Part shown: positions 1 to 6,946 of the stretch, piece after piece
Numbering within the stretch: the stretch's first letter is position 1
How the letters are laid out: every line of letters starts with the position of its first letter
From: Aequitasia blattaphilus
GTDB lineage: Bacteria; Bacillota; Clostridia; Lachnospirales; Lachnospiraceae
DNA: 64,000 nt
Reading direction: 5' to 3'
NCBI RefSeq assembly: GCF_024721305.1
Contig: NZ_JAMXOD010000005.1
Location: 1 to 64,000, forward strand
Program-made: the position numbers and the translations under genes
Notes under the pieces: generated by a model
The model's database searches: none
What the model saw: only the letters and a program-made list of their open reading frames with translations
Told to the model about the DNA's origin: nothing

Positions 1-564
1 ATCAATCCCCAAGATATTTTCTGCTCTTTCTTTTCCTTCTCTTACTTGGCTTTCATAAGAAAACAAAAGACTGGCATAGTACTTCCCGGAGGGTTCCCGA
101 CTTATGGTTACGGATTTCAGCTGATAATTGCTTGGAATCTCTCGATGGAGAATCATTCGGATGGATGAAATTTTTGGAAGTTTTAATCTATGCTTTTCGA
201 TTCGGATATTGCCATTGACAAGATTAGTAGTATAACTTGCCTTACTGTGATGTTTGGATTTGAAGTTTGGGAATCCCACTTTTGGTTGTTTGAAGAAATT
301 CTGATATGCCTTTTCCAGGTGACGTTGTACATTTGCTAATGCAAGGGAGTCTACTTCCTTTAACCATGAATACTCCCTCTTATAAGATGCCGGAGTGTTC
401 TTTAACATCTTTTGATTCTTTTTATATTCCTCAATCTTATCTGCCAGCATCTGATTATACAAGAAACGACAGCATCCAAAGGTTTTCTTTAATTGTTCTT
501 CCTGCTCTTTATTTGGGTATAGGCGAACTTTGATTGCTTTGTTCTCTCTCTTTTCTTGCTTCAT
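1..564 (-). CDS. tnpB: TnpB, RNA-guided nuclease of IS605 family, N-terminal 188 codons only
   Basis: The reading frame opens at ATG 564-562 (protein begins MKQEKRENKAIKVRLYPN) and stays open for 188 codons to the window edge. The N-terminal region has the usual TnpB features: a basic start, the YPNKEQEEQL segment and LANVQRHLEKAYQNFF. The last visible residues are ENILGID, the start of RuvC motif I, so the cut falls exactly at the presumed first catalytic Asp. TnpB proteins are guided by an omega RNA made from the right end of the element and cut at the excised donor site. The start lies inside tnpA, 56 nt before the tnpA stop and in another frame, consistent with coupled translation. Whether the rest of the gene is intact cannot be seen. 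Confidence 0.9.
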   Translation of the reverse strand, partial: MKQEKRENKAIKVRLYPNKEQEEQLKKTFGCCRFLYNQMLADKIEEYKKNQKMLKNTPASYKREYSWLKEVDSLALANVQRHLEKAYQNFFKQPKVGFPNFKSKHHSKASYTTNLVNGNIRIEKHRLKLPKISSIRMILHREIPSNYQLKSVTISREPSGKYYASLLFSYESQVREGKERAENILGID

Positions 565-964
565 CTTTCCTACCCTGGCTTTCAATATAACTCCGAATGG
601 TTTCAACGGGTGCACCACCGGTACTAAGGAGACAAAAGCTCTTGCTCCAAAAAGCTTCTTTCCATAATTTCTTTCGTACTTCGGGATATTCCTTTTTAAT
701 CAACCGGCTACTGGCACTTTTATATGCATTGATAAATTTACTGAGTTCCGTTTTTGGCTGTGCACGGAACATCACATGAACATGGTCTTTATCATAGTTC
801 CATTCTTCCAACGTGATTCCATAATTTGGTGCAATATAAGAAAAAATCTCTCTGGCACGATTGGAAATATCCGTATCAATCACTGGATGGCGATATTTGA
901 TGACCATAATCAGATGATAATAGAGCAGAAATACTGAATGTGAATTATTATCCAATTTCTTCAT
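509..964 (-). CDS. tnpA: TnpA, Y1 single-strand transposase of IS200/IS605 family
   Basis: A 151-residue protein of normal length for Y1 transposases. The HUH motif is visible as HVH at residues 61-63, and the nucleophilic tyrosine is most likely Tyr126 in the SYIESQ helix near the C-terminus. These enzymes excise and insert single-stranded circular copies at short target sequences next to the left end. A good ribosome-binding site (GAAGGAG) sits just before ATG 964. The last 56 nt overlap the start of tnpB. No frameshift is seen, so the gene could be active. The segment after the catalytic helix is short and basic, which is normal for the group. Confidence 0.93.
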   Translation of the reverse strand: MKKLDNNSHSVFLLYYHLIMVIKYRHPVIDTDISNRAREIFSYIAPNYGITLEEWNYDKDHVHVMFRAQPKTELSKFINAYKSASSRLIKKEYPEVRKKLWKEAFWSKSFCLLSTGGAPVETIRSYIESQGRKDEARKEREQSNQSSPIPK

Positions 965-1005
965 TTTATCAACTCCTTCATCTTTTCTACTGAGTTTATT
1001 ATATC

Positions 1006-1047
1006 ACAAAAACGACATCAGAACAAGTGTTCTGATGTCGTTTTTGT
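1006..1047. repeat. Perfect 20-bp inverted repeat at IS left end
   Basis: Bases 1006-1025 and 1028-1047 are exact reverse complements with a 2-base loop (core CGACATCAGAACA). A and T runs flank it on both sides, so it could terminate transcription in either direction. Its place 42 bp upstream of tnpA fits the family habit of a left-end hairpin that shields the transposase from outside transcription. Confidence 0.7.
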
Positions 1048-1141
1048 ATTATTTTTTGTAATAGTTTATGGTAGCTACGCCAAGATATTTCCAAAATCAG
1101 ATTTCAGTCAAAAACTTTTTCATTGCCGACAGGCAAGTAAA

Positions 1142-1657
1142 TCAATTCATCTCACTCCCTATAGAGGAAGGAGAATTCTTGATGTTTTTGTTAAATCTAC
1201 TGTATGCTAAATTGCTGTCTGACAGATTGCATTCTGAAAATGCTACATATTCAAATTTCGAATAATCAAAATTGGCCATAGCAAAATTGCTGCTTTCCAT
1301 ACGCACATCTTTGAATACTCCGTTGGTAAACAGCGTACCCAATCCCTTGCAATTAGCAAAACGAACTTTACTCATGTATATATTATTCAGGTTACAGCCA
1401 GAAAAATCGCATCTCGAGAATAAAACGTTACTAAATTCAGCATTTTCAAAGCCGCACTTGTGAAAACTGCATCCTTCAAACATTGACTGGCTTATCACAA
1501 TATTCTTATAGTCCTCTTCCTCATTGTTTAAATCTTCAAAAAAACTTTCTTCTATTGCCTGGTCCGAAAGTGATGCATCCCATAGCGTATCCTTCGTTCC
1601 TTTCAACAACTTTAACGTATCTGGTACGTATGGCTCCTGGATTTTCTTCTTTTTCAT
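1142..1657 (-). pseudogene. Pentapeptide-repeat protein, apparently cut short by the IS
   Basis: The frame gives 171 residues. After a charged N-terminal 45 residues there is a run of pentapeptide units of the A(D/N)LXX type, for example FSRCD, FSGCN, LNNIY, FANCK, FDYSK, FSECN, LSDSN and LAYSR, which would fold as a right-handed quadrilateral beta-helix. The repeat register stops at about residue 156 and is replaced by a low-complexity tail (NIKNSPSSIGSEMN) encoded by what looks like IS left-end DNA. Proteins of this type in Firmicutes are usually longer, about 200 residues or more. Some relatives protect gyrase from quinolones or microcins, but nothing here shows that role. ATG 1657 is preceded at a distance by AAGGAG. 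Confidence 0.65.
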
Positions 1658-1821
1658 ATAGACTGTTTTACTCCTTCTTTCCTTGTCTGCTCACCCTGTA
1701 CAATTGTACTTTCAGAAAACGTTCACGTCAACAAAAGTATTCTGGAATTTTTTTGATTTACATGTTAAAATCTTATTGTCAAGTAAGCTGTGACTAACAA
1801 ACATTGGATTGGAGATAAACT

Positions 1822-2628
1822 ATGAGAAAATTACATGGTGTTGCTGATACATTATTTATTCCCTTAGAAGCTCGCATTTTTGTATCAAAGAACTATCCGG
1901 AATACTTTTATGATGCGAAAGCATTGGAACTAGAGAAGTACATTCCCGATAATAGTATTCGCAAAAATTCCTCTGAATATTCCATGATGGCTTCTGTTGC
2001 CAGATATTATAACATGGATCAAATTGTAAAAACCTTTATTGATAAACACGAACTCTGTAACATCGTCTATCTTGGAGCTGGACTCGAAACGGCCTATTAT
2101 CGGCTCAATACAAGTAAGGCACTCTTCTATGAGGTTGACTTACCGGATGTCATAGCAGCAAGACATTCTGTCTTAGGTGAAACTAAAAATGATTTTTTGA
2201 TCGGCGGTGATTTGTTCTCTTTACAATGGACAGCGCAAATCGACACTTCTCTTCCTACCCTCATCGTTGTCTCTGGTGTTTTTCAATATTTTACAGAAGA
2301 AAAGATTTTAAAATGTATTTCTGATCTCAAAAGCACTTTCAAATTTGGCCAGCTTCTTTTTGATGCCACGAACGAAACTGGTATTAAATATGCAAATAAG
2401 TATGTACAAAAAACGGGAAATAAAAATGCACTTATGTATTTCTTCATTAACAACAGTCTGGTATTTGCAAAAAGAACTAACACCTCTTTGATTGAAGAAC
2501 ACGCGTTTTTCAAGGATGCCCGGAAACTATTATCAAAAAAACTAGGTCTCTATACGCGAATTGCTATGAAGATTGTAGATGATAAGAAAAGAGCCATCCT
2601 GGTGCACCTTAAGTTAATAAAGAAGTAG
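1822..2628 (+). CDS. Class I SAM methyltransferase, leucine carboxyl methyltransferase (LCM/PPM1) family
   Basis: A 268-residue protein. The SAM-binding motif I appears as YLGAGLETAYYRL around residue 80, followed by YEVDLPDVI (motif II acidic loop) and the conserved SGVFQYF segment around residue 150, a layout shared with the LCM family and polyketide-type O-methyltransferases. The natural substrate cannot be told from sequence; small-molecule carboxyl or hydroxyl methylation is plausible. It is a single gene, divergent from the pentapeptide gene, and ends in a strong hairpin that overlaps its stop codon. Confidence 0.8.
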   Translation: MRKLHGVADTLFIPLEARIFVSKNYPEYFYDAKALELEKYIPDNSIRKNSSEYSMMASVARYYNMDQIVKTFIDKHELCNIVYLGAGLETAYYRLNTSKALFYEVDLPDVIAARHSVLGETKNDFLIGGDLFSLQWTAQIDTSLPTLIVVSGVFQYFTEEKILKCISDLKSTFKFGQLLFDATNETGIKYANKYVQKTGNKNALMYFFINNSLVFAKRTNTSLIEEHAFFKDARKLLSKKLGLYTRIAMKIVDDKKRAILVHLKLIKK

Positions 2629-2664
2629 ACAACTGTTGAATCTCTTCAACAATTGTCTACTTCT
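2621..2664. terminator. Bidirectional terminator hairpin
   Basis: Twenty-base arms AGAAGTAGACAAYTGTTGAA and its complement pair with one mismatch around a 4-base loop. It lies between the convergent methyltransferase and AraC-type genes and can serve both; on the minus strand it is followed by a broken T-rich stretch. Confidence 0.75.
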
Positions 2665-2681
2665 CATTCTATGGCTTAAAT

Positions 2682-3041
2682 TTACTCTCCCTCTTCATAT
2701 TTCATCGTTGCAAAGTAATTTTTTCTATATCTCAACGGCGTAATTCCAAACTCCTCTTTAAACATAGAGCTGAAATGGCTCAAACTTCTATATCCACAAT
2801 GCAACGAAACGTCTGATATTGTCATACCGCTTTTTTCCAACATCATTTTTGCATTTGATAGCTTTTCTTTTCTGTAATAATTATATATCGTTGTTCCGTA
2901 CAGTCGTTTAAATCCTTCTCTTAGTGTCGTCTTGCTCATTCCAAGATTCTGACACAATTCATTTGTCGTTGGAGGATTTGCATAATCTCTAAACATCAGC
3001 ATTGGGATCTTCATGATCTGTTCTTCCTCATACTTATACAT
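2682..3041 (-). CDS. Small AraC-family DNA-binding protein without sensor domain
   Basis: A 119-residue protein made almost entirely of the two-helix-turn-helix AraC/XylS domain: first HTH around residues 28-50 (NELCQNLGMSKTTLREGFK) and second around 75-100 (ISDVSLHCGYRSLSHFSSMFKEEFGITPLRYR), with the GYRSLSHFSSMFK signature intact. No N-terminal ligand domain is present, so activity is probably set by expression level or a partner. It is the last gene of a three-gene minus-strand run after the LytTR regulator and the surface protein, with 23 bp separating it from the latter. Some related Lachnospiraceae regulators resemble PchR-type proteins reduced to the DNA-binding part. Confidence 0.85.
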   Translation of the reverse strand: MYKYEEEQIMKIPMLMFRDYANPPTTNELCQNLGMSKTTLREGFKRLYGTTIYNYYRKEKLSNAKMMLEKSGMTISDVSLHCGYRSLSHFSSMFKEEFGITPLRYRKNYFATMKYEEGE

Positions 3042-3064
3042 GCTTATTCTCCTTTATATACTCT

Positions 3065-4855
3065 TTATTTCAGCATTTTCCTTAGATTTCTCTTTTTCTT
3101 TTGATTAAACCATTTTATTAATCTAACCATTCGAAATACTTCCACGCCACATGACGCAAGTACTGCGGCAGATGAGAGAAACGTCACAACATATAGATGT
3201 TTCAAAAATGGTTTCTCCTCTTCTTCCTGTTCCGTTGTTACATCCGCCTCTTTTGCCTGTGGTATCTCCTCACCCGGCACACGGACTCTGTTTTCAGCTT
3301 GGGAAGTCGTTCTCACCGCCTCAACCGGCTGTGACTGCACAGTTGTCTGAGGTTCTTCTATTTGCTGAGACGAACCCCTTGCACCTGTCTCTACTTGAGG
3401 TAACTTCGTTTCCAAACTTTCTTTGTTCTCACTTTTTTCTTCAGGGACACTCTCTTCCAATACCTCCTGGGGAATGTTTGCCTTTGGTGATTCATTCTCC
3501 TGTGTTGTATCTTTTGTAGGAATATCCGTTTTAGGAGTATCCTTCTCTGGCTTCTCTTTATCCGGCTCTTTTATCTGAAAATTCTCTGTTTGAATCGAAT
3601 AACTCTGCTCTGCTTGAGTCTGTCTTCCCTCAAAATTTGTATAACTGATTTGAATCAGTAAATTGTACGTCTTGTTAGGGCTGGCTTTCTCTGCTAAATG
3701 CAAATCCAAGTCAGCGCCAAAAACACAACTGCCCTTTTGATATCCCAGCCAGTCTCTCTCTTCACCCATACTTCCATATGCCGTAATAGAATCTGCTAAG
3801 GGTGAACTCATTTTTGACACACTTTCATTTGTCGGCACATAATTTTCTTTGTTAAAAATCAGATATCTGTCTCGTCCAATCACAGTTACTCTGCTCTTCG
3901 TCTTTTCTCCCGCCTCTAAACCATCCGGTATCTTTATTTTTACTTCCAAATCCCAGTAGGGCTCATGCTCTACCTTGTTTTGCAGATAAAAAAAGTATCC
4001 AGTTAAAAACAGGTCGTCTGACTGTTTTGAACCAATATCTCCCTTTTGATTCAGCTCCAGCTTCTTAACCTCTTCTGCTTCATTTTTCGGATTTTCAACA
4101 TAATAATATAATCCTGTAAACACTTGCTTTGTTTCATACATTTTAGGTATTAAAACAAAACAATCTTCTCTGACGATTCCCTGGCAACGCTGCAGTATCA
4201 CATTCGTATACAGCACTGGCCGGCTCTCTTCACCGTTTCTGCCTGCGTTAGCAATCTTCTCACCTATAAGCATGGCTGCTCCATCTTCACTCTCTTGACA
4301 AGTTGTTAAAAATCTCATGGAAAAGGGTCCATCCAGCCATGTACATAAGCTTTGAAATTTAATAGATACCTTCTTGCCATCTTCGGAACAGTAAACTTCT
4401 ATATTATCTTTGTCATATTCCGCCTCTGTAAGATGAAATATCATTCCTTCCGGCGCCTCCAGCTCTGTTTCGAAGCCAGCATGATAGCAACAGTCTTCTA
4501 CCGATATCTCTGTATAATAATTATAATCTCTAATATAATCCCAGTTTTCCGGGTCAATCTCTTCCCCATCTTGTGAGTAATACGAAATACTAAAAGCCGG
4601 CACTTTACTATAGACATCCACATCCACATCACCAGCACGTGCTTTATCTCCATGTAAAAAACTGATTCCAATGAAAAATATAATTATAATACTTTTCAAA
4701 TGAATCCTGTGATTCGAATGACTCTTCCCCTTTTGAATCTCATCACTTAATCCATCCATTTCCTTTTTCTTCTTATTCAGAAAAATTCGAATTCCAATAT
4801 TTAGGAGTATTGCAAAAATCAGTACTAAAATACCAATCATATTAATTCTTGACAT
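3065..4855 (-). CDS. Membrane-anchored extracellular protein of unknown function
   Basis: A 596-residue protein that I do not recognise. It has a hydrophobic segment at residues 6-26, a short highly charged linker, a second hydrophobic segment at about 53-68 ending in ARAG (a possible cleavage site), a roughly 340-residue extracytoplasmic region starting DVDVDVYSK and containing scattered cysteines (for example EDCCYHAG), then a Pro/Glu/Lys/Thr-rich stalk at about 430-540, and a C-terminal membrane segment (YVVTFLSSAAVLASCGVEVF) with a basic tail. This is the build of a wall-spanning surface protein held by a membrane anchor rather than by sortase. It is 15 bp downstream of the LytTR regulator, which suggests that the regulator controls or is controlled by it. 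Confidence 0.7.
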   Translation of the reverse strand: MSRINMIGILVLIFAILLNIGIRIFLNKKKKEMDGLSDEIQKGKSHSNHRIHLKSIIIIFFIGISFLHGDKARAGDVDVDVYSKVPAFSISYYSQDGEEIDPENWDYIRDYNYYTEISVEDCCYHAGFETELEAPEGMIFHLTEAEYDKDNIEVYCSEDGKKVSIKFQSLCTWLDGPFSMRFLTTCQESEDGAAMLIGEKIANAGRNGEESRPVLYTNVILQRCQGIVREDCFVLIPKMYETKQVFTGLYYYVENPKNEAEEVKKLELNQKGDIGSKQSDDLFLTGYFFYLQNKVEHEPYWDLEVKIKIPDGLEAGEKTKSRVTVIGRDRYLIFNKENYVPTNESVSKMSSPLADSITAYGSMGEERDWLGYQKGSCVFGADLDLHLAEKASPNKTYNLLIQISYTNFEGRQTQAEQSYSIQTENFQIKEPDKEKPEKDTPKTDIPTKDTTQENESPKANIPQEVLEESVPEEKSENKESLETKLPQVETGARGSSQQIEEPQTTVQSQPVEAVRTTSQAENRVRVPGEEIPQAKEADVTTEQEEEEKPFLKHLYVVTFLSSAAVLASCGVEVFRMVRLIKWFNQKKKRNLRKMLK

Positions 4856-4870
4856 ATGCTTTTACTCCTT

Positions 4871-5584
4871 TCATACTGTCCTGTTAGCAAAGACTTCACG
4901 AAGCTGTTTTACACCTTGCCTGCTCACAGGCAATTCAGTTCCGTCTTTTAAGGTGACTTCTGACGAGGTAAACGTCTTCACATATGCTACATTTACCAAT
5001 ACAGATCGATGGATTTTTATAAACCCATAGGCACCAATCATATTTTCTATCTTTCCCAAAGTCGAATAAAACTCAAAACTATCACTCTTTTTGTAGTAGA
5101 CAGTGATTACTCTTAAATCAACCTTAAAATATTTGATATCCTCTATATCTATATTTCTGTTTTCTCCTGCGCAGTTTACAGATATATATTCCTTGCCCAT
5201 TTCTTTGTATCTGTTATAGAATTTAAGAAAAATCTCCTCTGACTTTTCTTTTTCTGTTCTATCTTTTAATATGTAATGAAATGCATTTACGTCAAATGCC
5301 TCAAAAACATACTTGTCGCTATTTGTATAGAAGATAATCTCATTTTTATAGCCAGCTTTTCTCAACTTTTTTGCAGTATCAATTCCATTACCCTCAGGCA
5401 TAGAAGTTTCCATATACAAAAGATCCGCTCTTTTAGGTTCATCTTCCCAATCAAAAAGTAATGCGCTCTCTTTTTGATATATCGTCACTTGAATTGGAAC
5501 ATCATGTTCTTCTGCAATTTCCTCCAGCCACTTTCGATATTTTCCTGCCGCCTGATTATCATGATCACATATAGCAACTTTCAC
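4871..5584 (-). CDS. LytTR-type response regulator with Glu in place of the phospho-acceptor Asp
   Basis: A 237-residue protein with an N-terminal receiver-like domain (about 1-120) and a C-terminal LytTR DNA-binding domain (about 135-235, with FIKIHRSVLVNVAYV and LPVSRQGVKQL). The acidic pocket residues Asp7 and Asp9 are present, but the residue where AgrA/LytR proteins carry the phosphorylated Asp is Glu59 (LLYMETSMPEGNG). Glu at that place often mimics the phosphorylated state, so the protein may not depend on a kinase, and no histidine kinase gene is next to it. It leads a run with the surface protein (15 bp gap) and the small AraC-type protein. Confidence 0.85.
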   Translation of the reverse strand: MKVAICDHDNQAAGKYRKWLEEIAEEHDVPIQVTIYQKESALLFDWEDEPKRADLLYMETSMPEGNGIDTAKKLRKAGYKNEIIFYTNSDKYVFEAFDVNAFHYILKDRTEKEKSEEIFLKFYNRYKEMGKEYISVNCAGENRNIDIEDIKYFKVDLRVITVYYKKSDSFEFYSTLGKIENMIGAYGFIKIHRSVLVNVAYVKTFTSSEVTLKDGTELPVSRQGVKQLREVFANRTV

Positions 5585-5887
5585 TCTTAATCCCTACTTT
5601 CTCTCAAAATATATACTCTTTATATAATTACATATTTTGCTTTTTTTGTCATCACGATTCTTATTCTTTCCTCCTTTCATTGTGCGGTTTGTCTCTTTTA
5701 AGGCTAAATTGATTATAAAAGAGCTTTCTTTTAATTGGGCGGGTTATGTCATGAATGACTATTTTTATGTCATAAACGACCCATTATTTCATTTCGATAA
5801 TATTTATCGATAGTTAGTTATCGCTACCCGTTTTGTTCCTATTGCAGTATAATAAAACCGCAAATGAATCGAAAGGAAAAACTTACT
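5585..5887 (+). promoter_or_regulatory. Palindrome-rich intergenic region ahead of the formate/nitrite-family gene
   Basis: This non-coding stretch holds several operator-like elements. Two near copies of TTATGTCAT(G/A)AA(T/C)GAC start 22 bp apart (about 5744-5759 and 5765-5780); each contains an inverted TGTCA-N4-(T/C)GAC core that resembles CRP/FNR-type sites in layout. A perfect palindrome TCGATAA-tat-TTATCGA lies at about 5794-5810 and overlaps a second one, CGATA-gttagt-TATCG. A consensus -10 (TATAAT, 5848-5853) follows, with no good -35, as expected for an activator-dependent promoter. The 5585-5700 part is the upstream region of the LytTR gene; I see no clear site in it. Confidence 0.55.
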
Positions 5888-6652
5888 TTGAATAGTTCAG
5901 AAAATACTCTAAAAATTTGTACCTCTATGGGTGTAAAAAAAGTTCATAAAACACTTCTCTCAAAGCTCATATTAGGTTTTATCGGTGGTGCAATGATATC
6001 TCTCGGGTATCTTGCATACCTTCGTATCGCAGCTGTATTCAGCGGAGCTTGGGAAGGAATAGGCCATCTGATTGGCTCTGCAATTTTTCCGATAGGCCTT
6101 ATTATAATACTGCTGGCTGGAGGTGAACTCGTAACTGGAAACATGATGGTTGTTTCCTCCTCATTATTTGAGAGAAAAATCACTTTAAAAGATTGGATTC
6201 TTAATCTAACTACTATCACACTTGCCAATGCCCTTGGTGCTCTTTTTGTTGCACTCTTTTTCGGACATTTATTAGGTTTAACCAGTCAGGGAATTTATTT
6301 GGAAAAACTATTGAGTCTCTGTCACCATAAGCTGGATGCTACCTTCCTTCAATGCTTCTTATCCGGTATTGGATGCAACTGGTTCGTTGGTCTGTCACTG
6401 TGGCTCTCCTATGGCGCCAAATCCGGCGGGGCAAAAATCCTAGCAATCTGGTTTCCTGTTATGTCCTTTGTTGTCATTGGTTTTCAGCATTGCGTTGCCA
6501 ATATCTTTTTAGTATCTGCAGCGATTATGGAGGGACACTATAGCTGGCTTGCATTTATTCAGAACTTCCTACCTGTTTTTCTTGGGAATATCGTTGGTGG
6601 TTCTGTATTTGTAGCTGCCTTCTACTATCTATCCTATTCTCCAAAAGAATGA
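5888..6652 (+). CDS. Formate/nitrite transporter (FNT) family channel
   Basis: About 254 residues with six membrane segments and the FNT half-helix loops (for example LAGGELVTGNMM and CNWFVGLSLWLSYGAKS, plus FQHCVANIFLV). FNT proteins are pentameric channels for formate, nitrite or hydrosulfide; the exact anion is not decided here. I prefer a TTG start at 5888, because AAAGGA at 5872-5877 is correctly spaced for it. The upstream ATG at 5864 lies only about 11 bases after a TATAAT and has no ribosome-binding site. No formate or nitrite enzyme gene is adjacent. The repeated operator-like elements upstream point to redox or anaerobic regulation, which is inference. Confidence 0.85.
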   Translation: MNSSENTLKICTSMGVKKVHKTLLSKLILGFIGGAMISLGYLAYLRIAAVFSGAWEGIGHLIGSAIFPIGLIIILLAGGELVTGNMMVVSSSLFERKITLKDWILNLTTITLANALGALFVALFFGHLLGLTSQGIYLEKLLSLCHHKLDATFLQCFLSGIGCNWFVGLSLWLSYGAKSGGAKILAIWFPVMSFVVIGFQHCVANIFLVSAAIMEGHYSWLAFIQNFLPVFLGNIVGGSVFVAAFYYLSYSPKE

Positions 6653-6703
6653 GAATCCCCTTGCTTTTCATTCAAAATTGGTATACACTGAGTTAGAAAA
6701 TAA

Positions 6704-6769
6704 ATGACGAAAGAACAAACGAGGTATTTTGGTGAGTGTTTTTGGTATCTAACTAAAGCAACTTTATAG
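6704..6769 (+). CDS. Candidate leader peptide 1 (21 residues)
   Basis: ATG 6704 to TAG 6767-6769 encodes 21 residues starting MTKEQTRYFGE and ending in FWYLTKATL. The codons for the aromatic and Leu residues near the end lie on segment A of the leader stem, so a ribosome paused there would block A-B pairing. No clear Shine-Dalgarno sequence precedes it and the possible promoter is very close, so translation is uncertain. Confidence 0.35.
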   Translation: MTKEQTRYFGECFWYLTKATL

Positions 6770-6817
6770 ATGATGAGTAAGCATTGTGGAGTCAAGGTTT
6801 ATTTGTCGTGCTTTTAG
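6770..6817 (+). CDS. Candidate leader peptide 2 (14-15 residues)
   Basis: ATGATG starts directly after the TAG of the first small ORF and encodes MMSKHCGVKVYLSCF, ending at TAG 6815-6817. Its last codons and stop lie on segment B of the leader. The abutting stop and start suggest re-initiation by the same ribosome. There is no independent ribosome-binding site. Confidence 0.3.
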   Translation: MMSKHCGVKVYLSCF

Positions 6818-6849
6818 ATACCTGTCTATATCAATCGATTGTTTCTGTG

Positions 6850-6876
6850 GATAGTGGGGTACTGCTATCTTTTTTT
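6850..6876 (+). terminator. Intrinsic terminator inside the MutS2-like leader
   Basis: GATAGTGG pairs with CTGCTATC around a GGTA loop (8 bp, two G-U pairs), followed at once by seven T. It lies 70 bp upstream of the ATPase start, in the gene's own leader, so it is likely conditional. Confidence 0.65.
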
Positions 6877-6946
6877 ATATCCAATTTTATACTTTCGAAT
6901 CATTTATTTTCAAAATCGACAGGTATTCTTACCGAAAGGATACAAC

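Larger units (their letters stand above)
1..1195 (-). mobile_element. IS200/IS605-family insertion sequence, left part only
   Basis: The element reads on the minus strand as left end, tnpA, tnpB, and then leaves the window at base 1, so its right end and any omega RNA are not visible. The tnpA and tnpB genes overlap as is common in this family. The left boundary is inferred, at about 1180-1195, because the reading frame of the neighbouring pentapeptide-repeat gene loses its repeat pattern there just after a TTTAAC (minus strand 1195-1190). A short imperfect hairpin rich in CTCC/GGAG at about 1150-1177 and a perfect 20-bp hairpin at 1006-1047 lie between this boundary and tnpA. IS200/IS605 elements carry such subterminal hairpins and make no target duplication. 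Confidence 0.75.
6661..6946 (+). promoter_or_regulatory. Structured leader with candidate attenuator upstream of the MutS2-like gene
   Basis: The 294-bp gap before the ATPase gene contains a possible promoter (TTGCTT, TATACA at 6682-6687, 15-bp spacer) and three segments able to form alternative pairs. Segment A at 6744-6760 (GGTATCTAA then AAGCA) pairs with segment B at 6809-6822 (TGCTTTTAGATACC) to form 14 bp with a bulge. Segment B also pairs perfectly over 9 bp, as ATACCTGTC (6819-6827), with segment C at 6918-6926 (GACAGGTAT). Between B and C is a terminator hairpin with seven T. Two abutting small ORFs cover A and B. This is the logic of ribosome-mediated attenuation, but the assignment is inference from sequence only. 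Confidence 0.5.

Noticed and set aside
1006-1047. Ordinary terminator of a host gene
   Set aside because: No host gene ends there; it lies between the IS left boundary and tnpA. A terminator-like shielding role within the IS remains possible.
3151-3519. Open plus-strand frame of 122 codons over the surface-protein stalk
   Set aside because: It is the complement of the Pro/Glu/Lys-rich stalk codons and has no ribosome-binding site.
6839-6946. N-terminal extension of the MutS2-like protein by 36 residues
   Set aside because: It would read through the leader terminator, has no ribosome-binding site and adds a hydrophobic stretch foreign to the family. ATG 6947 with AAAGGA is better.
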